From NCBI RefSeq assembly GCF_014643535.1, contig NZ_BMJQ01000027.1, forward strand, positions 1-64,000: 64,000 nucleotides of DNA, written 5' to 3'. A program made the position numbers and the translations under genes. Shown piece by piece: positions 35,189-44,039 of this stretch. Numbering within the stretch: the first letter of the stretch is position 1; the number at the start of each line of letters is the position of its first letter. The notes below the pieces were generated by a model, which was given only the letters and a program-made list of their open reading frames with translations, was not told the DNA's origin and made no database searches. The stretch comes from Aliidongia dinghuensis. Lineage in GTDB: Bacteria; Pseudomonadota; Alphaproteobacteria; ATCC43930; CGMCC-115725.

Positions 35189-35296
35189 GCTGGCATCTCC
35201 TTATCGGCATGGACCGGGTTCGAAGCGCAGGCGATGCGGCCTCCGCTGAGACAATCCGGTTCACCAACCTCTAAGGGCATATCTAGCATCCTATTT

Positions 35297-35318
35297 AAAA
35301 ACCGTCTAGACGGTTTTT
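35297..35318. promoter_or_regulatory. 22-bp perfect palindrome (operator or bidirectional terminator)
   Basis: AAAAACCGTCT is followed directly by AGACGGTTTTT with no loop. As DNA it is an ideal dimeric-regulator site and contains CCGTCTAGACGGTTTT; as RNA it would fold with a CTAG loop and end in T/A runs, so bidirectional termination is possible. It is 109 bp upstream of the short lipoprotein gene. The 341-bp gap 35189-35529 holds nothing else I can identify. Confidence 0.6.
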
Positions 35319-35529
35319 TATTTGTCGCGCTGGAATTGGCGCGGCCTTTGCCACGCCGCAGGCGCCCGGCTGGTGCGGGGTCGAAGCTCGTGCACCGACT
35401 CATTCAGACGGTTCATGGAAGCGGCTGAGCTGTCGAGGATGGTTGCGGCGGGCTTCGTCCAAACGAGGGGCTTGGAGTTCTTGTTGTGCTGCCGGATCTA
35501 GCGGGCGATGGCACCTTGGACGTCGGGCG

Positions 35530-36588
35530 TCACCCGACGCGATCGCTGACCGTATCGGCCTCTGCGAACAACGGCACCGACTTCGGGATCGGCACCATGC
35601 GTGCCGTGCCTTCGTCCCAGAGCGCCGCGCGCCAGGACTTGAGCGCGTGCCAGGGCTTCATGACGAAGGCCGTCTGCAGGGCCGGGGTCGCGTCATGGCA
35701 GGCTTCGAGCCGGTAGTTCGGGATGCGCGGGTTCAGATGGTGCACATGGTGGAAGCCGATGTTGCCGGTGAACCATTGCAAGAGGGCCGGCAGTTCGAGA
35801 TAGGAGCTGCCCTCGATCGAGGCCGAGACCGGGTGCCACGCCGGCTGCCGCGTCCAGAGCGCGTCCTCGAACCGGTGCTGGACCGAGAACAGCCAGACGC
35901 CGACGATCGCGCCGAGGGCGAGAACCGGTCCCTGGACCAGCAACACGGTGCGGAAGCCCAGCGCGAAGCCTAGCCCCAGATAGAGAGCGAGCAGTGCCAA
36001 GTTGGTCAGTTGCACCGCCCAGCGTTCCCGGCGCCAGGAGCGCGGCGCATCGAACGGCAGCCGGTAGAGCAGCGTGAAGACGAGCGGCGGCAGGACGAGC
36101 CAGGAGACGACAGGATGCTGCATGACCCGATAGAGCCGGCGCTGGGTGCCGGGCAGCGCCTGGTATTCCGCGAGCGTCAGGCAGCCCGAATAGATGTCGG
36201 TGCCCGACAGCCGGCGGTCGAGATTGTTCCAATGGCTGTGATGGCCGGCATGCTGGCGCCGCCACATCAGGTAGGGCGTGAAGGTTACCAGGCTGCACAG
36301 CGTGCCGACCGCGTTGTTGGCCGCGCGCGAGCGGAAGAACGAGCCATGGCCGCAATCGTGCTGGATGATGAAGATGCGCACGAGAAAGCCCGCGGCGGCG
36401 ACACCCAAGGCCGCGGTCAGCAGGGGAGAGAAGGTAAGCGTCCAGTACATAAGCGCGCAGGTGGCAAGGAACGGCAGGAACGAGTTCGCCATCTGCCACA
36501 GGCTGCGCCCGAGCGTGGGGCGCTCGAAGGCGCGGGTGCTGCGGCGAAGCGCGTCGCGCTCGTCGCCGGACGGGTCGTTCGGGGTCAT
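35530..36588 (-). CDS. Membrane fatty acid desaturase (omega-6/COG3239 type)
   Basis: About 352 residues. Three His boxes are intact: HDCGH, HAGHHSHWN and HHVHH (GFHHVHHLNPRIPNY). The stretch SVQHRFEDALW and the GSSYLELP region match bacterial delta-12/omega-6-type enzymes. Diiron enzyme of the inner membrane with paired hydrophobic segments; it inserts double bonds into membrane lipids. Start ATG 36588 is not certain: TTG 36618 with GGAGGGG upstream is an alternative. The tetR gene lies 370 bp upstream on the same strand. Confidence 0.88.
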   Translation of the reverse strand: MTPNDPSGDERDALRRSTRAFERPTLGRSLWQMANSFLPFLATCALMYWTLTFSPLLTAALGVAAAGFLVRIFIIQHDCGHGSFFRSRAANNAVGTLCSLVTFTPYLMWRRQHAGHHSHWNNLDRRLSGTDIYSGCLTLAEYQALPGTQRRLYRVMQHPVVSWLVLPPLVFTLLYRLPFDAPRSWRRERWAVQLTNLALLALYLGLGFALGFRTVLLVQGPVLALGAIVGVWLFSVQHRFEDALWTRQPAWHPVSASIEGSSYLELPALLQWFTGNIGFHHVHHLNPRIPNYRLEACHDATPALQTAFVMKPWHALKSWRAALWDEGTARMVPIPKSVPLFAEADTVSDRVG

Positions 36589-36958
36589 GGTTGCTGCCGT
36601 TCCGGATGGATCGTCGTTCAAAGGAATGCCCCTCCGCAAGGTCGGAGGAAGCGGGGCCGTGTCGAGCGTCTCGGGAACCGGTCGTGACGATCCAGCCCAC
36701 CATCGGGCCTTCGGGGCGCCACGGCAAGCGGATTACGGCGTGCGACCGCAGGCTGCGTCGGTGTTCGCCGCCGCCTTGGGTGCGCCCGATGGCTCAAGCC
36801 TGTGATATCGCTGGCCGAAGACTGTCGTTGCGAGTGGGGCGGTTGCGACTCGGGTCCCTGCTGCCCTCCAAGCCGAAAGTACAGCCGCGGCCATCGAGGC
36901 GCTCTGGAAGCAAAAGCTGGAGATCTTCAACGTCCAGCCCAGCCATCACGCACTGGGA
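36589..36958. other. 370-bp region between tetR and desaturase genes
   Basis: It holds the desaturase leader (GGAGGGG at its left end). On the plus strand, bases about 36804-36965 read as a protein-like tail (AALQAESTAAAIEALWKQKL) after a stop codon, with no start. This may be a gene remnant or chance coding in GC-rich DNA. No complete gene is supported. Confidence 0.4.
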
Positions 36959-37543
36959 CTAAACACCCTGGGGCGCGGCCTTCGCCAGTGCGGCCCATTG
37001 CCGGCTGTCGAGCAGGCGATCGAACAAGCGTTGCCGCTGCTCTACCGTGAGCGGGCAATGCCCCAGCAGAGATGTGATGATGAGGCCTCTGGCGGCTTCC
37101 CAGCGGAGGAGCGCCAGATCCGGATCGGTTGCCTCGGCCTTGATGAGTTCCACCGCTGTCGCATCGATCTCTCGAACGATGGACATGAGGCCAGGCTCTT
37201 CGGCGAGCGCGCCGATGACGGCGAAGGCGACCGAGTTCTGGGTGGAGATGGCCTCGCGCGACGTCGCGATTCGTGTCGCGAGTTCCGGCTCGGGATGCCC
37301 CGGGGGCAGGGCGGCCCTATAATCGCGGCCGAATTTCTCGAAATGCTCGATCTGATGCTCGAGCAGCGCCTTCACCACCGCGCCCTTGGTGCGGAAATGG
37401 TGCATCACGCCGCCTTTGCTGATGCCGCTTTCGCGCGCGATGGCGTCGAGCGTGAGCCGACCCGGGCCATCGCGCGCGATGATGGTCAGCGCGGCCTGGA
37501 TGGCGGCGTTGCGGGAACGTTCGGAGCGGGCGGCATTCTCCAT
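36959..37543 (-). CDS. TetR-family transcriptional regulator
   Basis: 194 residues. The N-terminal HTH (RNAAIQAALTIIARDGPGRL, ARESGISKGGVMHHFRTKGA) is typical; the C-terminal ligand domain resembles TetR_C_37-type (GHCPLTVEQRQRL). ATG 37543 is chosen because MENAARSER begins the family-like sequence; a longer frame adds 14 low-quality residues. Candidate operator 85-100 bp upstream. Likely targets are the lipid/envelope genes downstream. Confidence 0.9.
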   Translation of the reverse strand: MENAARSERSRNAAIQAALTIIARDGPGRLTLDAIARESGISKGGVMHHFRTKGAVVKALLEHQIEHFEKFGRDYRAALPPGHPEPELATRIATSREAISTQNSVAFAVIGALAEEPGLMSIVREIDATAVELIKAEATDPDLALLRWEAARGLIITSLLGHCPLTVEQRQRLFDRLLDSRQWAALAKAAPQGV

Positions 37544-37627
37544 CGTGACTCTCTCGGAACCAGGGCGGCATCGACATTGCCGCAAGACAGCCCGACAGAG
37601 GTAGCTAAAGCACGCGCGAGAAACAAT

Positions 37628-37644
37628 CCGTTCGGTCGGTTTTG
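37628..37644. promoter_or_regulatory. Operator-like site CCGTTCGGTCGGTTTTG upstream of tetR
   Basis: About 85 bp upstream of the tetR start. Read on the minus strand it is AACCGACCGAACGG, a common TetR-type operator pattern. It shares CCGTYYRGDCGGTTT with two sites near the lipoprotein genes. Autoregulation is inferred. Confidence 0.5.
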
Positions 37645-37654
37645 TGCGGCCGCG

Positions 37655-39211
37655 TCAGTTCGCCTTCGTCGCGACGGCGCCGGACTGGCGCGTCGGCTGG
37701 GCCGGAGCCGGGAGCGGTGTATGCGCCTCCATCACAGGGGCGATTGCATGTTGGCAATCGAGCATGGCGATGGCCGCCAGCAGCTGCGGGTCGCCCGGGC
37801 GGTTGGCCGCAGCGCGGCCGGCGGCGAGGCAGGCGGGCGAGGCCGGCGGCGGGTGCTCGGCGACGGCTTCGACCTGGGTCGGGGGCTTCAGCGCGCCCGG
37901 CAGGCTGGCCTCGTGCCCGGCATATGTCTCTTCGAGCCCCGCCACTTTCAGATCGGGCACCAGCCCGTCGCTCTGCAGCCAGGCGCCGGACGGCCGGCGC
38001 AGGAACCAGCCGGTCGCGACCAGGGTCCGACCGTCGGGCAGAGCCTGATGGCCTTGGCTGATGCCCTTGCCGAAGCTGCGCGATCCGACGAGCGTCGCGC
38101 GCCCGTGGTCGCGCAGCGCCGCGGCCAGCACCTCGGCGGCGGACGCGGTGTCGGCATTGATCAGGACCACGACCGGGACCGACCGGGGCAGTCCTGTGGG
38201 GGCATGGGCCACGTGATGCTCGTCCGGATGGCCCACGCTCCAGAAGGTGGCGAGCGAGGCACCGTCGGGCAGCAGCAGGCCGGCGGCATCCTCCGCCTCG
38301 GAGATAAGCCCGCCCAGGTTGCCGCGCAGATCGAGCACGAGGCCGCGTGGCTGCGGCGAGGCGGCGAACAGGCGGGCAGCGGCGCGGCGCAGTTCCGGGC
38401 CGGCGTCACGGGTGAAGGCGTTCAGGCGCAGGACCGCGACGTCGCCGACGAGGCGCGCTTCGACGCGCGGGATCTCGACCTCGGCGCGGCTCGCCGTCAG
38501 GTGCAGGTGCCGGCCCTGGCGATCGATGTCGAGCCGGGCAGCGGCGGGCGTCTCCTCGTGCGAGAGCCGGGTGAAGCTTTTGTTGTCGATGTCGACCGCG
38601 CGCTTGCCGTCAAAGCCGGTGATGATGTCGCCGACCAGGACCCCGGCATGGACCGCGGGGCTGTTTTGATAGAGCCGGGTCACGAGATAGCCGGTCGGCA
38701 CCGGCCGAACCTGGAATCCCAGGCCGCGGTAATGCTCGGCTGTGTCGGCGTGCTTCTCCCACACCGCCTCGCCGCCGGGCGGCTCCAGCTTGGAATGGGG
38801 GTCGAGCACGGCGGTCATGGCCGAAATCGCCGCGTCCGACAGCTTGTCGGCGTTGGCGTCGGGCTTGGTGGCGAGCGTGCGGAGATGATCGAGGACGTTG
38901 GTCTCGAGCGTCCTCGACCACTGCAGGTCGGGCCGTTGCGGCCAATCGGGGCGCGGCGCGCTGCCGGGTGTTAGGTTGGGGGTGCGCCCGGCGGCCGCGG
39001 CATCCATGCCCTCGGTCGCGGCGTCGGCCAGCACGGTCGGGTCGACCGGTACGACATAGCTGCCGAGGGTCAGGCGCCAAGCGGCGTCCAGCCGCGCTTC
39101 CGGGCCGGTCGTTGGTGGGGCGGGGCGGGCTCGCGGCGGCTGGTCGACGCAACCGGCAAGCCCGCTGAGAGCGAGGGCAACGGCTGAAAAGTGCGACCAC
39201 GCGCGAAGCAT
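37655..39211 (-). CDS. S41-family (C-terminal processing) peptidase, lipoprotein
   Basis: 518 residues. Lipobox LAGC at the N-terminus. A PDZ-like domain (GLGFQVRPVPTGYLVTRL, GVLVGDIITGFDG) precedes the S41 catalytic domain: LRGNLGGL, INADTASAAEVLA with the nucleophile Ser, and GSRSFGKGISQ with the general-base Lys. Acts in the periplasm on protein C-termini. The C-terminal 90 residues after the protease core are Pro/Ala-rich with two Cys. It stands alone, divergently spaced from DUF2325 gene end. Confidence 0.9.
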   Translation of the reverse strand: MLRAWSHFSAVALALSGLAGCVDQPPRARPAPPTTGPEARLDAAWRLTLGSYVVPVDPTVLADAATEGMDAAAAGRTPNLTPGSAPRPDWPQRPDLQWSRTLETNVLDHLRTLATKPDANADKLSDAAISAMTAVLDPHSKLEPPGGEAVWEKHADTAEHYRGLGFQVRPVPTGYLVTRLYQNSPAVHAGVLVGDIITGFDGKRAVDIDNKSFTRLSHEETPAAARLDIDRQGRHLHLTASRAEVEIPRVEARLVGDVAVLRLNAFTRDAGPELRRAAARLFAASPQPRGLVLDLRGNLGGLISEAEDAAGLLLPDGASLATFWSVGHPDEHHVAHAPTGLPRSVPVVVLINADTASAAEVLAAALRDHGRATLVGSRSFGKGISQGHQALPDGRTLVATGWFLRRPSGAWLQSDGLVPDLKVAGLEETYAGHEASLPGALKPPTQVEAVAEHPPPASPACLAAGRAAANRPGDPQLLAAIAMLDCQHAIAPVMEAHTPLPAPAQPTRQSGAVATKAN

Positions 39212-39320
39212 CGTGACGTGCGGCTCCCGACTGTCGGTCTGTTAACAGACAGCAATGGTCGTCGAGAGAAGTAAACAGGATATTCACGACGGGCCCGGCA
39301 GCCAGGCTACCCACGGGCGA

Positions 39321-39360
39321 ACGGCCACTACGAACGCACGGCCACTACGAACGCACGGCC
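39321..39360. repeat. 17-bp tandem repeat at the end of the DUF2325 gene
   Basis: ACGGCCACTACGAACGC occurs twice in tandem (39321-39337, 39338-39354) with a third partial copy. The repeat contains the stop codon, so the last codons (VRS-stop) are duplicated downstream. It looks like a recent slippage duplication. Confidence 0.85.
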
Positions 39361-40634
39361 AGAGCGTCGAGCCGGCCGAGACCGGCGAGGAGCGAGCCGA
39401 TGCCGACGCTGCGCAACGGCAAGAACGGCTTGCCGGCCTGGCGGCACAGGCGCTTCACCGCTGCCGCCGCGTCGTGGCTGATGCAATCGACCGGGAAGCA
39501 GGCGACGTCGGCCCGGCTGACGAGGCCGGGCAGCAGGCCCGACCGGTCCTCGATGCCGCCGTCGTGATGCAGCAGCTCGATATCCGCGCGATCGGCAAAG
39601 GCGCGGAGCCGGCGGATCTCCGCCGGCCGGCCGCCGACATAGAGCAGGCTTTCGATGCCGGGCGGCAGCGACGGCCGACCGTCGCCGGCCGGCAAATCGG
39701 CGGACGAGGCTTCCGGCGGAGCGAGTTCGGCCTCGATCGCCGCCAGTTCCTCCGCCAGGGTATCGGCCCGGGCCCCGGCCTGCTGCCGGGCCGTCTCGCT
39801 CGCGGCCAGGTCGCGCTGCGCTTTCTCGGCGCGCCGCTCCGCACGCAGAGCGCGTGCCGCCTCGGTCCTGAGCCGCGCGTCGAGCTCGCCCACCAGGCGC
39901 CGGAGGGCGGCGACCTCGTCGTCTGCTGTCTCTGCAGACTTGCCGGTTGCGAGCTTATCGGCATTCCGCGCGACCGCTGCGGCCAGGGCGGCGTCGAGCT
40001 GGCGGATCGTCGCGTCGGCGGTCTGGATATGGGCCTGGCTCTTCTCGAGCTTGCGCTCGAGCTCGGCCTTTTCCTTCTCGAGCGCAGTCAGGCGCCGGAT
40101 GTCCGCCCGGTTGGCGGCGCCCACCAGGTGGGACAGCATGTGCACATCGGCGAAGGCCTGCTTCACCAGCGCGTCGGTCGCGGCCGGATGGCTGAGGAGC
40201 GCCCAGTAGGCGCCGGGAATCTCGCCGGCCCGCTTGGCTTCGTCCCAGAATGCTGCGACCGCATCGGCCGACCGGGCGGCGGCGAAACGGTTGAGTGCGG
40301 CATGGTGCCGCTTGTCGAGCGCCTTCTGCAGCAGCTTGCCGCCGTCGTCGTGGCGCCCGGCGAGGCGCACGCCCTCGCCGTGGATCTCGTGGTCGCTGAG
40401 CGCGTCGAGGTCGCGGCCGCCGAGCTTGCCGACGATCTGCCGCAGCTCGCGCGTCGAAAGGCAGGTGCCGACGATGGAGCAGTGCAGGTTCGGCGCCAGG
40501 TCCCAGATCCGGCTGCGCCGCTTGGCCGGCGCATTCAGCATCGCGGCCAGCTCGTCGTCGCTGACCGCGGAGAAGGCCGGCGCGTCCTTAAGCTGGCCCA
40601 ATACCAGCCGCGGCGATCCTGCAGATGAAAACAC
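39345..40634 (-). CDS. DUF2325 domain protein with coiled coil
   Basis: 429 residues from GTG 40634 (GGGAGA 7 nt upstream); a longer frame to 40718 adds poor sequence that covers the Mo-box. The N-terminal half has conserved APNLHCSIVGTCLS and a helical region; residues about 180-300 form a coiled coil; the C-terminus is DUF2325 (LLYVGGR, LLHHDGGIEDRSG, PVDCISHDAA). DUF2325 proteins are often found near molybdenum genes but have no settled function. Divergent from mop across a Mo-box. Confidence 0.85.
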   Translation of the reverse strand: MFSSAGSPRLVLGQLKDAPAFSAVSDDELAAMLNAPAKRRSRIWDLAPNLHCSIVGTCLSTRELRQIVGKLGGRDLDALSDHEIHGEGVRLAGRHDDGGKLLQKALDKRHHAALNRFAAARSADAVAAFWDEAKRAGEIPGAYWALLSHPAATDALVKQAFADVHMLSHLVGAANRADIRRLTALEKEKAELERKLEKSQAHIQTADATIRQLDAALAAAVARNADKLATGKSAETADDEVAALRRLVGELDARLRTEAARALRAERRAEKAQRDLAASETARQQAGARADTLAEELAAIEAELAPPEASSADLPAGDGRPSLPPGIESLLYVGGRPAEIRRLRAFADRADIELLHHDGGIEDRSGLLPGLVSRADVACFPVDCISHDAAAAVKRLCRQAGKPFLPLRSVGIGSLLAGLGRLDALAVRS

Positions 40635-40665
40635 GAGTTCGTCTCCCGTCCCACGCTTTCCAGAT

Positions 40666-40689
40666 CGATATATTCGTACAAATATAGCG
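40666..40689. promoter_or_regulatory. ModE-type Mo-box between DUF2325 gene and mop
   Basis: CGATATAT and ATATAGCG form an inverted repeat with an 8-bp spacer, matching the CGnTATAT...ATATAnCG pattern of ModE operators. It is an AT island in GC-rich DNA, 32 bp from the DUF2325 GTG and 59 bp from the mop GTG. ModE-type control of mop is known in Rhodobacter capsulatus. No modE gene is in the window. Confidence 0.75.
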
Positions 40690-40747
40690 CTCTGAACAGA
40701 GGCGGCGAGTAGGATCATCGCGCCAACCGGATCAAAGGGGGAAAACC

Positions 40748-40954
40748 GTGAAGCTCAGCGCGCGTAACCAGCTCAAGGGCAAGATCGTCGCCGTGACCAA
40801 GGGACAGACGACGGCTCATGTGCAAATCGATATCGGCGGTGGCGTGATCGTCACCTCGTCGATCACCAACGAGGCGGTCGACGACCTGGGCCTCGCGGTC
40901 GGCGACGCCGCCGTCGCCGTGATCAAGGCGTCCGACGTGATGGTCGCGAAATAG
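40748..40954 (+). CDS. mop: Molbindin (Mop, single TOBE domain)
   Basis: 68 residues, a complete Mop domain: SARNQLKGKIVAVTKGQTTA, then VTSSITNEAVDDLGL and VIKASDVMVAK. Molbindins form hexamers that store and buffer molybdate in the cytoplasm. GTG start after AAAGGGGG. Preceded by the Mo-box and followed 8 nt later by a molybdopterin-domain gene, so likely a two-gene operon. Confidence 0.95.
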   Translation: MKLSARNQLKGKIVAVTKGQTTAHVQIDIGGGVIVTSSITNEAVDDLGLAVGDAAVAVIKASDVMVAK

Positions 40955-40962
40955 CGCGGACG

Positions 40963-41436
40963 ATGCGCGTCCTGCTTGCGGGGGTCGTGGCTGCGCTGGC
41001 GCTGGCGGCACCCTCGGCCTGGGCTGACGTCGCCGTGACCGGCGCCGTCACGAAGCCGCTCGCGCTCACGCCGGCAGCACTCGCGGCCGAGCCGCTGGTA
41101 TCGCTGCACGTGGCATTCGCGACCAGCCATGGCGACGAGGCGGCGGATTACGCCGGCGTGCCGCTCTGGACCGTGCTGCAGCGGGCCGGCCTGGTCGACG
41201 GCCAGGCCAAGGGCGCGCATCTGCGCCACGGCATCCTGGTAACCGGCGCCGATGGCTATGGCGTGCTGCTCGCGATCGGCGAGCTCGATCCCGAGTTTGC
41301 CGGCAAGCAGGTGATCCTGGCGGTCAAGCGCGACGGCCAGCCCTTGGCCGGCGACGAGGGCGTCCGCCTCGTCGTGCCCGGCGACAAACGCGGCGGCCGC
41401 AGCGTGCGCCATGTCGTGAAGATCGAGGTGGAGTAG
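40963..41436 (+). CDS. Small exported molybdopterin-domain (Oxidored_molyb) protein
   Basis: 157 residues with signal peptide (LLAGVVAALALAAPSAWA). The mature part matches the start of the sulfite-oxidase-type fold (YAGVPLWTVLQRAGL, VTGADGYGVLLAIGELDP, LVVPGDKRGGRSVRHVVKIEV). It lacks the cofactor Cys and is too short for a full enzyme, so it may be a binding or accessory protein. Directly follows mop, fitting Mo-dependent expression. Confidence 0.82.
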   Translation: MRVLLAGVVAALALAAPSAWADVAVTGAVTKPLALTPAALAAEPLVSLHVAFATSHGDEAADYAGVPLWTVLQRAGLVDGQAKGAHLRHGILVTGADGYGVLLAIGELDPEFAGKQVILAVKRDGQPLAGDEGVRLVVPGDKRGGRSVRHVVKIEVE

Positions 41437-41437
41437 G

Positions 41438-41528
41438 GCCCCAATCCCCGTGCAGGCGGGGATCCGGAGCCGGCGACGGCTGCTACGAGCCTTTGCGGCA
41501 ATCCTGGATTCCCGCCTGCGCGGGACGG
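41438..41528. repeat. Extragenic palindromic element (copy A)
   Basis: About 91 bp between convergent genes, with outer arms around CCCCGTGCAGGCGGGGATCC and GGATTCCCGCCTGCGCGGG and a centre GGCGACGGCTG...CCTTTGCGGC. Nearly the same layout and centre occur at 53223-53315. It probably serves as a bidirectional hairpin terminator here. Confidence 0.75.
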
Positions 41529-41534
41529 TTAGAA

Positions 41535-43979
41535 TTAGCCTTCGTCCCCACCCATTGCGTCGCGGATCAGCGTCTCGGCGTCTTCCAGGAGTGCGTCCTC
41601 GTTGCCGTAGATGGTCTCGCGGCCGATCTCCAGCAGCACCGGGACGGCGAGCGGCGAAATGCGGTCGAGCCTTCGGTGGGTGATGCGGCCCTTGATGCGG
41701 CTGAGCAACTCGCCAAGCCGCTTGATGTCGGTCAGGCCCGTCGCCGCGTCGGCGCGGGTCGCGCGCAAGAGGATATGGTCCGGCTGGTGCTTGCGCAGCA
41801 CGTCGTAGATCAGGTCGCTGTTGAAGGTCACCTGCCGCCCGGTCTTGGCGAGTCCGGGCAGGTTGCGGTCGATGAGCCCCGCGATGATCGCGCAATTGCG
41901 GAAGGTGCGGCGGAGCATCGAGGATTCAGCCATCCAGGCCTCGAGATCGTCGCCCAGCATGTCCTCGTCGAACAGCTCGTCGAGCTCGCCCCGGTGCCGG
42001 CCCGGCTGCTCGACGCTCCAGACCGCCAACACATAGTCCGACGCGACGAAGCCCAGCGGTCGGAGCCCCATGCGCTCCATGCGCTTGGTCAGGAGCATGC
42101 CCAAGGTCTGGTGCGCATTGCGGCCCTCGAAGCAATAGGCGATGAGGAACCAGCGCGGCCCCCGCGGGAAGCTCTCGACCAGGAGCCCTCCCGGCGGCGG
42201 CATCTGGCTGCGCCAGCGCTGCAGGCCCAGCCACTCCTTGACGTCGACCGGGAGACCCGCCCAGCGGCCGGGATCGGCGATGATGCCGCGCACCCGGTCG
42301 GCGAGGTAGGTCGTGAGCGGCAGCTTGCCGCCCTCGTAGGCCGGGATCTTCGGCGCGCCGCCGCCCGTTGCGCGCTGGGCGATCACGACCATGTCGCGGA
42401 TCTCGATGAAGCGCAGCAGCTGGCCCGCGAACAGGAACGTGTCGCCGAACCTGAGCTGCTGGGCGAAATATTCCTCGACCTCGCCCAGGGTCGGCCCGCC
42501 GCCGAGGCGCACCTTGAGCACGGTTGCCTCGACAATGGTGCCGATGTTCATGCGGTAGCGCCGCGCCGTCTGCTCGCCCGCAACCTGCCAGCGGCCGAGC
42601 GAATCGCAGAACAGCTTGTGCCAGCGCTCGTAGCTCGCGAGCGCATAGCCGCCGGTCGCGACGAACTCGAGGCAGTCGTCGAACGTCTTGCGGTCGAGCG
42701 TCCGATAGGGCGCCGCCCCTGAGACTTCGGCATAGAGCGCGTCGGCCGTCACCGGCTCGGCGCAGGCGACGCCCAGGATGTGCTGGGCCAAGACATCGAG
42801 CCCGCCCGGCTTCGGCCGCTCGCCGTCGAGCTCGTGTGCCGCGACCGCGTCGAGCGCCGCCTGGCATTCCAGCACCTCGAACCGGTTGGCCGGCGCCAGG
42901 ATGGCGCGGCTCGGCGCATCGAACCGGTGGTTGGCGCGGCCGATGCGCTGGACCAGGCGTGCGACGCCCTTGGGGGCGCCCAGCTGCACCACGAGGTCGA
43001 CCGCGGCCCAGTCGACGCCCAGGTCGAGCGAGGAGGTGGCAACGACGGCCCGGAGCCGGCCCGAGGCCATGGCCGCCTCGACCTTCAGCCGCTGCTCGGT
43101 CGCGAGGCTGCCGTGATGCAGCGCAATCGGCAGGTTGTCGTCGTTGAGCTTCCACAGCTCCTGAAAAATGATCTCGGCCTGGGCGCGCGTATTGACGAAG
43201 ACGAGCGTGGTCCGGTGCGCCTTGATCGCGAGATAGATCTCGGGCAGCGCATGCACGCCCATGTGCCCGGCCCAGGGCAGTTCCGCCGCGGGCTCCAGGA
43301 TCGAGATCTCGGGCTCGGGTGTCGCCGCCCCCTTGATGCGCGCGACCGGCGCGCCGTCGGGGGCGAGATAGGCCGCGAGATCGTCCGGCCAGGCGACCGT
43401 CGCCGACAGGCCGACGCGGCGCGCGCCCGGCGCCAGCTTCGCGAGGCGCGCGAGGCCCAAGGCCAAGAGATCGCCGCGCTTGGTCCCGGCGAGCGCGTGC
43501 AGTTCGTCGATCACGATCGCCTTGAGGCCGGCGAAGATCGTCCGCGCCTCGGGGTAGGAGACGAGCAGCGCCAGCGACTCGGGCGTGGTCAAGAGCATAT
43601 GCGGCGGATCGGTCTTCTGTCGCTGCCGCTCCTTGGCGCCCGTGTCGCCGGTCCGGGTCTCGATGCGCAGATCGAGCGCCATCTCGCTCGCCGGCACCAT
43701 CAGGTTGCGCTGGATGTCGGCGGTGAGCGCCTTCAAGGGCGAGACATAGAGCGTGTGCAGGCCGGGCGGTGCCGCGCGGGCGAGTTCGATCAGGCTCGGC
43801 AGGAACCCGGCCAAGGTCTTGCCGCCGCCGGTGGGGGCGACCAGCAGCGCCGATCGCCCGGCCTCGGCCGCCGCCAGCATGGCGAGCTGATGGCCGTGCG
43901 GCCGCCAGCCGCGTTGGGTGAACCAGGCGCGGAAACGCTCGGGCAGGATGGTGTCGGGCGGTGGGGCGTCGTCGGGCAT
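41535..43979 (-). CDS. Ligase-associated DEXH-box helicase (Lhr-core type)
   Basis: 814 residues. Superfamily 2 helicase motifs: Walker A APTGGGKT, motif II DELH, motif III SAT, motif VI QRIGRANHR, then the Lhr winged helix and DEAD_assoc region (FGDTFLFAGQLLRF). It unwinds DNA 3' to 5' in the Lhr-exonuclease-ligase repair group. Divergent from the exonuclease gene with a 60-bp gap that must hold both promoters. Confidence 0.95.
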   Translation of the reverse strand: MPDDAPPPDTILPERFRAWFTQRGWRPHGHQLAMLAAAEAGRSALLVAPTGGGKTLAGFLPSLIELARAAPPGLHTLYVSPLKALTADIQRNLMVPASEMALDLRIETRTGDTGAKERQRQKTDPPHMLLTTPESLALLVSYPEARTIFAGLKAIVIDELHALAGTKRGDLLALGLARLAKLAPGARRVGLSATVAWPDDLAAYLAPDGAPVARIKGAATPEPEISILEPAAELPWAGHMGVHALPEIYLAIKAHRTTLVFVNTRAQAEIIFQELWKLNDDNLPIALHHGSLATEQRLKVEAAMASGRLRAVVATSSLDLGVDWAAVDLVVQLGAPKGVARLVQRIGRANHRFDAPSRAILAPANRFEVLECQAALDAVAAHELDGERPKPGGLDVLAQHILGVACAEPVTADALYAEVSGAAPYRTLDRKTFDDCLEFVATGGYALASYERWHKLFCDSLGRWQVAGEQTARRYRMNIGTIVEATVLKVRLGGGPTLGEVEEYFAQQLRFGDTFLFAGQLLRFIEIRDMVVIAQRATGGGAPKIPAYEGGKLPLTTYLADRVRGIIADPGRWAGLPVDVKEWLGLQRWRSQMPPPGGLLVESFPRGPRWFLIAYCFEGRNAHQTLGMLLTKRMERMGLRPLGFVASDYVLAVWSVEQPGRHRGELDELFDEDMLGDDLEAWMAESSMLRRTFRNCAIIAGLIDRNLPGLAKTGRQVTFNSDLIYDVLRKHQPDHILLRATRADAATGLTDIKRLGELLSRIKGRITHRRLDRISPLAVPVLLEIGRETIYGNEDALLEDAETLIRDAMGGDEG

Positions 43980-44039
43980 GTCGCCTTAGTTTGGCTCAAG
44001 GCCCTGGTTTTGCCAGCCCCATGGCGGCATCCTGCCGGC

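Noticed and set aside
36804-36965. Plus-strand protein-like tail (possible gene remnant)
   Set aside because: No start, an upstream stop, and no family recognised; kept only as a note on the intergenic region.
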